Origin: Congeria kusceri
Taxonomy: Eukaryota > Mollusca > Bivalvia > Myida > Dreissenidae
Length of the DNA stretch: 64,000 nucleotides
Reading direction: 5' to 3'
Assembly: GCA_027627225.1 (NCBI GenBank)
Contig: CM051025.1
Span: 52,843,681 to 52,907,680 of the forward strand
Part shown: positions 54,401-63,400 of the stretch, piece after piece
Position numbering within the stretch: the first letter of the stretch is position 1
Layout of the letters: every line of letters begins with the position of its first letter
The notes under the pieces: model-generated
The model's database searches: none
What the model was told of the DNA's origin: nothing
Seen by the model: only the letters and a program-made list of their open reading frames with translations
Position numbers and translations under genes: made by a program

Positions 54401-57400
54401 CGCATATTAAAACAAGGCATATTCCCATTTTTCATGAATTTATTTCTCTAGCAGCAATTATATATTGATGGAATCGTTAAGAACGAATTATATAGAATGC
54501 CAAAAATTTTTGTTTTTGGATACATAGTTCCAGCAGGATTCAAACTCGCGCCTACAAAACAGCGCACTTCAATGAAAACTGTCCCACTCTACAGTACAGT
54601 TATCAATAGTGTACATGCGCATAGCTGTACTTGAAGATGTACATTTCATTCATATTGATTTTAATGCTACTACTATGCGAAAAGTGTCACGGTTACAACT
54701 TTTTATAATTATAAACAAAATATTTAACTGTTTGTTTTTAAAAACGAGACTTGTGTGTTAGACAGTTATTTAATAAATACTTCATTAAATATAATTTTAT
54801 TTTTGAAAGTATTATACCGTATTAGCCGTCAATACGCCCCTCTAAAAAAAGTAAACATGTGATGAAAATAATGTTGCAATGAATACAAAGAATCAAGGGC
54901 ACAATACCATATAATAATGTTATCTTTTTGCTAATTATTTTCCTTTTATTCATCAGTTGTTAATATGTATTTGAACAGACAAACAATATATACACAAAGC
55001 ATTTAGCTCAATGTTGCAGAAATAGAGTATGTATTTGTCCATCTTTAGATAAACAAAGTAGAGTATTAGTATAGTGAATATGTGCAAATGTGTTGTTACA
55101 ATATCTTTGTGTTAATAGTTTTGACCACATGACCTCTTTCAACTGTTTCTTTAAAACTGAAACTTAAAATGAAATCTGATTTGATTGATAACAACTGTTA
55201 CATGAAATTCACACTGTGTTTATAATCCCTGTATATATGTCATTTTAGAAGGAAAATCTATTGCTGTCAGAAACCATATCTAACATTTATTGTATTAACA
55301 TCCTTATAGAACAATTTGTATTTCATTTCGAGGACTTTTATCCATAAAATATAAACATGTCACAAGATCTATGGGGATTTTATTCATTACAACTACATGT
55401 ACCAGTATTTCTGTATTTGGTTCCGTTGTAAATATCTATTGATAAATATTTTATTTTTGTTTTCATATTTTTTTAGTAAATCAATAAAAAGTGCTTATTA
55501 AATTGTTCCTAGAGTTATGCAATGGCAAATAATTAAGTTTAACAAAATTTCCTTTAGAAGAAAAACGTTACGATAAACATACAATGACATAACTAGAATA
55601 CACTCTGTGTATCTCTGAAAAATCAATCTTATTGGTATAATGCTATACATAGTTTATCACATTGATTGTGGTAAACAGTACAGCTCGTAGCCATTATACA
55701 ATATCCGGGCTGTCACCGCTGTCGCGATTTTGTGCAAAAACGCTGCGGCCCGCGGCGGTCCATGGTCCGCGGTGGTTGTCGTGTTGGGCCACCTCGGCTG
55801 TAAACATACCCAAGAAAAAACACAGCAGACGGTCTTCCGCCATGATCCGCGATGACTTCCGCCGTGATCCGCGGTGACGTTTTGCGGCGTAACACCGCAG
55901 CGTTATCTACTTAATCTAAAACCAGATATTAAGAAATTATATTTTACATTCATGTATTTGCAAGTAAAAATTGTCTCTAAATTTACATTTAATAGATTAA
56001 TTATATAATTATAAACTTCATTTAGCCAAATTCCAGAAAATATATTTGTATCTTGTTTCAAAATAAAAAAAAATTCTGTAACGATTCGCCACATAAAGAT
56101 TCGCTCCAGCTTCATAAGTATTTACCACACTTTTTTTTCTTGTTTTAGAACGTCATATATTTAGAGTTATAATTAAAAACAACACAAACAAATAGCTGTT
56201 AATTATTGATCATTAAATTGGATTAAAGGGAAAAAAATGAGAAAAATATTAGACGATAGCGTATTTAAAAACGCTGTAGGCTACTGTAGGTCACTGAATA
56301 TGCAACGAAGGGTGAGATTTTTAGAGGTACACTCAGAAAAACGATAACACAACTTTCTTTTTATTATATGAATACTTCTATAATAATAGTTACTGTCTTA
56401 AAAATTGTAGGAATCTACTTTTCATAAATGTATTTGCCATATTTGGACACTGTTCTCGGGTGACCTTGTTTTTACATCCTCCGATAATGCATGTTTTGTT
56501 CACCTTGAAACCCTTTTGACACGTCAGTAGGCTCCTTTTAACACCTTTACACATGTATATTGTTCGCGAGTAGATTGCGAACATGACAGGTTCCGCAGGA
56601 CTATGGGGCATGGTGTCCAGGTAACATATGGTCTCTAGTCCCCAAAATTAGAAGTGACAATTTGCGATGTATTTGTCACTCGTGTCACTCATGAAATGCT
56701 CGCCCCCTTTGTATGTCCATAATCCCTTAATTTCTAAACATTCATTTGCTAAAGCTTCTGTGCGGTGATTCAAAATTGTACGAATAAAAATTGAAATCAT
56801 TCAAAATTTAAATGACTTTAATAGTTCTTTATTGTGTTGCTCTGTACTGGCAGTTGGCTCGAACAGTGTTAGCTTAAATCTGTTGTGTGATTGTTGTTCT
56901 TTGTGTCAGTAAAATGGCTTCAAGGAAAAGAACAAAACAGGACTCACATTTCCTTGTTCAGTTTATTTGTGATTCGAAGCGTCAAGTGAGGAGTAAGGGA
57001 TATATACGGACTGAGGAAAAGGCGAGTGTTTTTGTTTCTTCGTCCATTTCTTATGGAGTCAGTGTCGGCGACGTTTTCTGGGACCATGATGAATCACTGC
57101 AATTTGACCGCGCTCTAAAAATTCATCGCCGCAATTGTCCGCGTTACAGCACGTTTGTCCGCGGTGGCAACGTGGGATTTGACAAATGGCTACGAGCTGT
57201 ACTGTAAATGTAACACACTGGCTCCTCTGATTTTTACATTTGATGTTTGTGTTACAGGACAAGGGGAAGACAACTCTTATGAATAAACTGGTGCATGGTG
57301 ACACGGTTGGCAGAGAACATGTCAGGAGTGTCGTACGAGAGGAAATTACAGTAAGTTACCTCTGGGTTCATACCATTATTATTGTGAAAATGTTAATTGC

Positions 57401-60400
57401 TATGAAGTTTTGCTGTTTCTAACTTAGAAAAATAATAAAGATGAAGAATCTGCGATACTTCATTTGTTTTCCTACAACTGAAAACATGCAATATACAATT
57501 TTAATTCACAAAATTGTATGACCTACTATTCATGCATGGAGACAGTTTGTCAGTTAAAAAATCTTAGTCAAGAAATAATTGAGGCGTGTCAAGGTTAAAC
57601 CGGGCTAATGCATGTGCATAGTGCCGTCCAGTATCGGGACGGTAGTTTCCACCTTAATTGGATTTTTGTTTAGAAGAGCCTTCCTTGAAACAGAAAATGC
57701 CATAAAAGCGGAAAGTGTCGTCCCGGATAAGCCTGGTCGGACTGCACAGGCTGATCTGGGAAGACACTTTACGCACATGCATAAAGCCCAGTTTTCCCAT
57801 GCCATGCCTCAATTATGAAAATGCTCATTAAAGAACATCATATTACAGTATTAATGATGTGTTAATCTTATACAACAATACATTCCTTTATTTAAACAGC
57901 CAAAAAAATAAAAAAGATTAAATTTCACTGCTAAGGTGCATTCTATATTTGATTTCTTATTCTATTTCACATTCTAACACAACACACTTAACAACAAGTT
58001 TCTCTGCAGCTGTCATACAAGAAACCAGAGATCAAGCTGAACGTATGGGACGTGCCAGGGGATGAGGTGTTCACGCTTGTGCATCACAGTCTCTTCACGC
58101 AACACAGTCTGTACATCCTAGTCTGGGATTTCTGGTCCATTGTTGAGGAGGCGGATAAGATTCGCACCTGGATCAACAACATTAAGGTGTGCTAATGGAC
58201 ATTTGAGGAGCAACAGTTTCAGTTATAATTTGGGGCATGTTGTGGGAAATCCTGGCTTAAAGCATGTGCGTAAAGTGTCGTCCAGGACGGCACTTTCCGC
58301 CTACATTGGATTTATGTTTAGAAGAGACTTCCTTGAATCAGAAAATACCATAAAAGCTGAAAATGCTATCCTGGATTAGCCTGTGCCGACTGTACAGGCT
58401 AATCCGGGACGACACTTTACGCACATGCATTAAGCCCAGGTTTACCATGACACGCCTCTTTTTCATTTGTTTATAAGTGATTATTTAAGATTTTAGCCTG
58501 ACTCTGTAGAGATAGGGACTATTTGAAGTGATCATGAAATATGAATGGGTCATCACAAGGTCATGGAATATAACTGATAGAGATAATCTGGGTTTTTGCT
58601 ACGAACTATGGCCGTTTGTTAATGATTGATAATTAACAGTTTGCCAGCCCATAGATTTGAGAGGCATTGGATTTTAAGCCGGGAATTTTCTCATTTTTCT
58701 TTAACACTGCTGTGCATCTGTAATAATAATTTTTGACAATTTATTTACTGTATAACTGATATATTTTATTGTAAGAAAAGTTGTTTATGTTCCGTATTCT
58801 ATTTGTTTGTATCTCTATACATTTGATCAGTGTGTCGGCATAGTGTATAATATTTTTAAACTGATATCATTAATGCTTGCAGGTCAGTTCCGAGTACTTC
58901 AAAATCGTGCTAGTGGGGACATTCACGGATCGGTTTCCACCGTCCGAGCTGGACAAGGCATTAGAATCAGTGCAAGCGACACTCAGTTTTAAACTTGAAC
59001 ACACTGGGGTGGTCCCAGTGCTGTGCCCTGTATCTTGCATAAAAAATGAAGGTACTGTACCAGTGTGTTTGGTCATTTTTGAAACTTGAGCAATGTTTCC
59101 ACGTTCAGATGTTTGTCTTTTGGCATTAGAATTAGTTGGATTCTTTACATGTGGACTACTGTTATTAAATTTACATGGTTAGGCCATCCTAAATGTATTT
59201 GCTGTAACGCGACCCAGAATTTACAAGGTGGGTAGGTACCGGTAGGTTGATAGTTTTTTTGGTGGGAACAAATGTAGACGATTCTTATACAAGACCAATA
59301 TACCTTAACACAAAATACAAGAGTAAATCACATTGCTAAGGGTATGCCAGTGGCATCAGGGCATCAGGATATTAACGCTGCTCAAAATTCAGCTTCATTA
59401 GAGTAATTAGAACGCTGTTCTTAGTTGAAAAAAAAAACGTAATGAATTAATTACGAACAAAATATGATGAATATACAACTTAAATTTTCGAACAGAAAAA
59501 AAATTCCTTCACGAAAGCCTATAAAAACTTGTGAGTCGGGCCCAATTTAGTGAGTCGGTCACGCTTACCGCAAACAATTTTTTTTTTAAGGATGGCCTTT
59601 CATTATAATTTTCACAACTTTATGTATTTAGCTTCAAAATGTAAATATATTTATGTTTGTAATTGAATGTTATAATATGGATTTGCATAATTATTTATAA
59701 GGATCCTGATCAATTTGAAAGAAAGCGTTCATTATTTAATATTAAATTTATTCTTGGGGCTTTTTTTGGAGTTCTACAGTTTGTCAAGGGAGACAATCTA
59801 GTTTTAAAATCGCATATTTCCTATCCATTTCATTCCCTTGTACTTTTGACTGTGTTTTCTGCATATCTAGATGTTTACAGTTTCTACTTATTTCAATTCA
59901 TCCTCAGGACTTGCTGTTTTGAAAGAACAACTATACAAAGTTTGTGCCTCGATGGTTCTGCCTGGGAAGTCGAAAGATCCCCTGGTGGGTCACATGATAC
60001 CAGGCTGCTACTACCAGGCATGCGAGGCATTGAAAACAGAGCAACTTATACGATCCAGGTGCCAGAAACCACTATGCATTTCTCAGTCAGAATTTATGAG
60101 AATCCTTGAGAACATGAATGCCCCTGACCTTGAACTTACATCACAGCAGGAAATGAAAGCATGTAAGTTACAATTATTCTATAAATAATTATTTAATTTT
60201 TATATTGTTAAAGATTTTTCTATAAATAAAAATATTATGGTAATAAAGTAGGGATGGCATCGAATACCAAAATCCGTATTCGAATATTCGCTTTTCCATT
60301 CAATCGAATTTTCGATTATTCGCATAAATTATTTTAAGTACTTTGAGCTTTGTAAATTGATCATTATTTTATATGACGATTTAATACTGATTAGTGAGTA

Positions 60401-63400
60401 GATCTATTGTTGCACTTTCTAATTAATGCATAAATTACACGGAAATATGCATACACTTAAAATAATTCAAGGTCCCATGTTAATTGTTCTTTAAATCAAA
60501 ATGTTTCAATGAGCCACACAATTTTATCAGTATAGAAACGTGATGTTAAACAAAAAATTGGAGCCACATTTCTCTGGTATACTGGCTGCTTAATGTGTGA
60601 TCTGTTAGTTATTCTTTGTTATTAGTTTAACACATAAAAACGCGAGTTATAATTACCAATTAACAGTTATGGTTTCATACTGGCTGATGTGACTGTGTAA
60701 TACTTGCGACTTGACGAGTGCCTGCAGACACTGACCCGGGTATTCAATATCTGTCGATCTGACACGTGACACGGGGCCATTCTAATGAAAACATGGTATT
60801 AAGTATGTAATGGTGAAATACTGCCATTATGTAGACAAAAAAAAGTACTTGATACAATCGGGAAATTATTGGTTTTGAACAAGAAAAACAAATTTGCGAA
60901 TATTCAAATAGGGTTTTAACTATTCGAATGGCGATCATTAAAAAAAAAAATCAAATATTCTAATAGTTTTGCCATCCCTATAATAAAGAGATGATTAATC
61001 AAACCTATAATATAATGCAAAACTGTTTAATGACATTTTATTTTATTTATAGTGGGTGCTGAAAACATTTCGATGATTATATTTATGTAAAAAAGTATGT
61101 TTGGCAAAAATATAATTATTAGTGTTTTACCACAGTACAATAGAATTTTTATTATTTTGTTTACATGCAAAATTTTTAAAATACTAACCTACAACCACAT
61201 ATTTGGTTCAAGATATATACAATACTGTTCAATACAACAAAAACTTGTTCTTGTACCAGTAGATGTTTATTTACATTCTTTGTCACCAGTCTTTTATTTA
61301 ATGCCCACACTTGTGTCTGGCATTTCAGTGACCAAATTCCTAGTGACCACTGGTCACTTGCTGCATTTTCCTGACCACCTTGGGGCACTGGACAGCCTGT
61401 ACTTCCTCGACCCAGGCTGGCTGTGTGATGTACTGCTGCACTTGCTGACTGTAAGTTTTAAGATTAATAGTTCAGGGCTGGTATTCACAAAGCTTCTTAG
61501 CGAAATCTTAACTTTAACTTAAGTTGTACTTAAGTGAAAATTTCAGATCAAATTTCCTATGTGAAATCCAATGATTTTTTTAAAAAAGAAGGCTGCAATA
61601 CTGAACATATAACCAATATTTACAAGTTTATAACATTTTAATGTTAAAAGACTGATACATGAAACAGCTGGGGACATAAGGATTTTCATGAATTTAAGGA
61701 ATTTGCTTAAGTTTTCCCTAAAGAGCTTTGTGAATATGGGCCGGGCCCTATGACTATGAACATTGGCAAGCTCCATCTTAGTATCAACTAAAAAATTTAG
61801 CCAATGAAATTGAAAGTTTAATATATGTAACGACCCAGTTAATTAGTCAATATTTGAGTTAATACTAAATTTGATATTGTGATTTTTCATAGTCGTGCAC
61901 TGAATAAATTTGAGGTGTGTCGTGGGAATACCGGGCTTAATGCATGTGTGTAAAGTGTCATCCTGCACAGGCTAATCCGGGACGGCACTTTCCGTTTACA
62001 GTGGATTCATGTTTAGAAGAGACTTCCTTGAAACAGGAAATACCGTAAAAGCGGAAAGTGCTGTCCTGATTTAGCCTGTGCAGACTGAGGTGCTGGTCGA
62101 GCAATAGGCTAGGTAGTTTAAGTGATAAAGGGCGGTAGTTAAGGGATACTGCCGCCAGGATTTCAAACGTCGTAGCTGATTTTGGAAAGGTGGGGTCCTG
62201 TGATGCTGCCGATTTTGGGGAGTTAGATTCCAGCAGTGAAGCCAATTTCGGGAGGTGGGGTGATCGTTGAAGCCTATTTCTGGGAGCTGGGGTCTAGCGA
62301 TTTTTGTTGAGGGTGGTGGTGTCCAGCTGACACGCCTTCAAGAAATCCTGCAAGACAACACTTTACGGACATGCATTAAGCCCGGTTTTCCAACAACACG
62401 CTTCATTTAATGTAAACATTCCTAATGTTGGCATGTTTGTTTATGCTTAACTATTACAAAAAGTACACAAAGAGCAAACAGCAACAAATACAACAACAAA
62501 TACAACATTTAAGACTTACTCAACTTGATCTAAATGTACTCGTAGTCTTATTTTAATATTGAGAGAAACATGTATTATTTGTTTGAGAATTTCTTGAGTC
62601 AGAGTGATCACATTGACCTGGTAGCTAGTAATTGAATCAGTATTTATGACATCTGCATCCTCCGATAACAGTAAAAAAAACTTGTGCAAACTTACCCCGT
62701 ATAAAATTAAGTGGTATGTGTGTGTCGAAGGTTGAGTTTGAAACTATTGTATCTGATATAGAAATGTTAAGCAGATACAACAGCTGTGGTTTAGCGTGCA
62801 CTGGCCACGCCTACAGGCATGACACGCCCATTGCTTTAATGCCTCTGCGATCGTAGTGAGTTAGAATTGTATGATAGTAGAGTTCGGATGTAAATAACAG
62901 AGTAGTACCTTCAATGGTGTTCAGTGTTTCACTAGTACCTCAAATGGTGTTCCTTAAATGGCGTTATACTAACAGTGTGTTCTTATAGAAGAAACACTAC
63001 ACACGCTCAACCCTCAATGTGTTTTACAGTCAGCAGACGGCAAGAAGCTTCTGAAGCAGGGACAGGGTAAGATCAAACGCTGTGCTGTGGAAGAGATTTA
63101 CACTAAAGCCAGTGACAAGTTCCCGACGGAGTTCCTAAATCAGTACCTGGAACTACTAGAGAGATTTGAGCTTGCTGCAGCTATCTCCCACTCAAGACGG
63201 TATGCAAAGCTTTTGTTCAGTTAATATCATGTATCATGACACCTTAGTGCAATAACTCGATATCTGTGGTAATTCGATTTATTGTATATACTTTTCCTAA
63301 GATCTGCAGATGATTTTGTTTATGAGTAACTGAATTGATTCATAATTTGATTACTCTGTTTTTGTGTCGCCTGAAAAGGGGACATATAGGGGTTACTTTT

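Noticed and set aside
59663..59907. N-terminal extension of exon 17's open frame
   Set aside because: It reads intronic sequence before the TCCTCAG acceptor, and the real exon frame is fixed by exon 16's phase.
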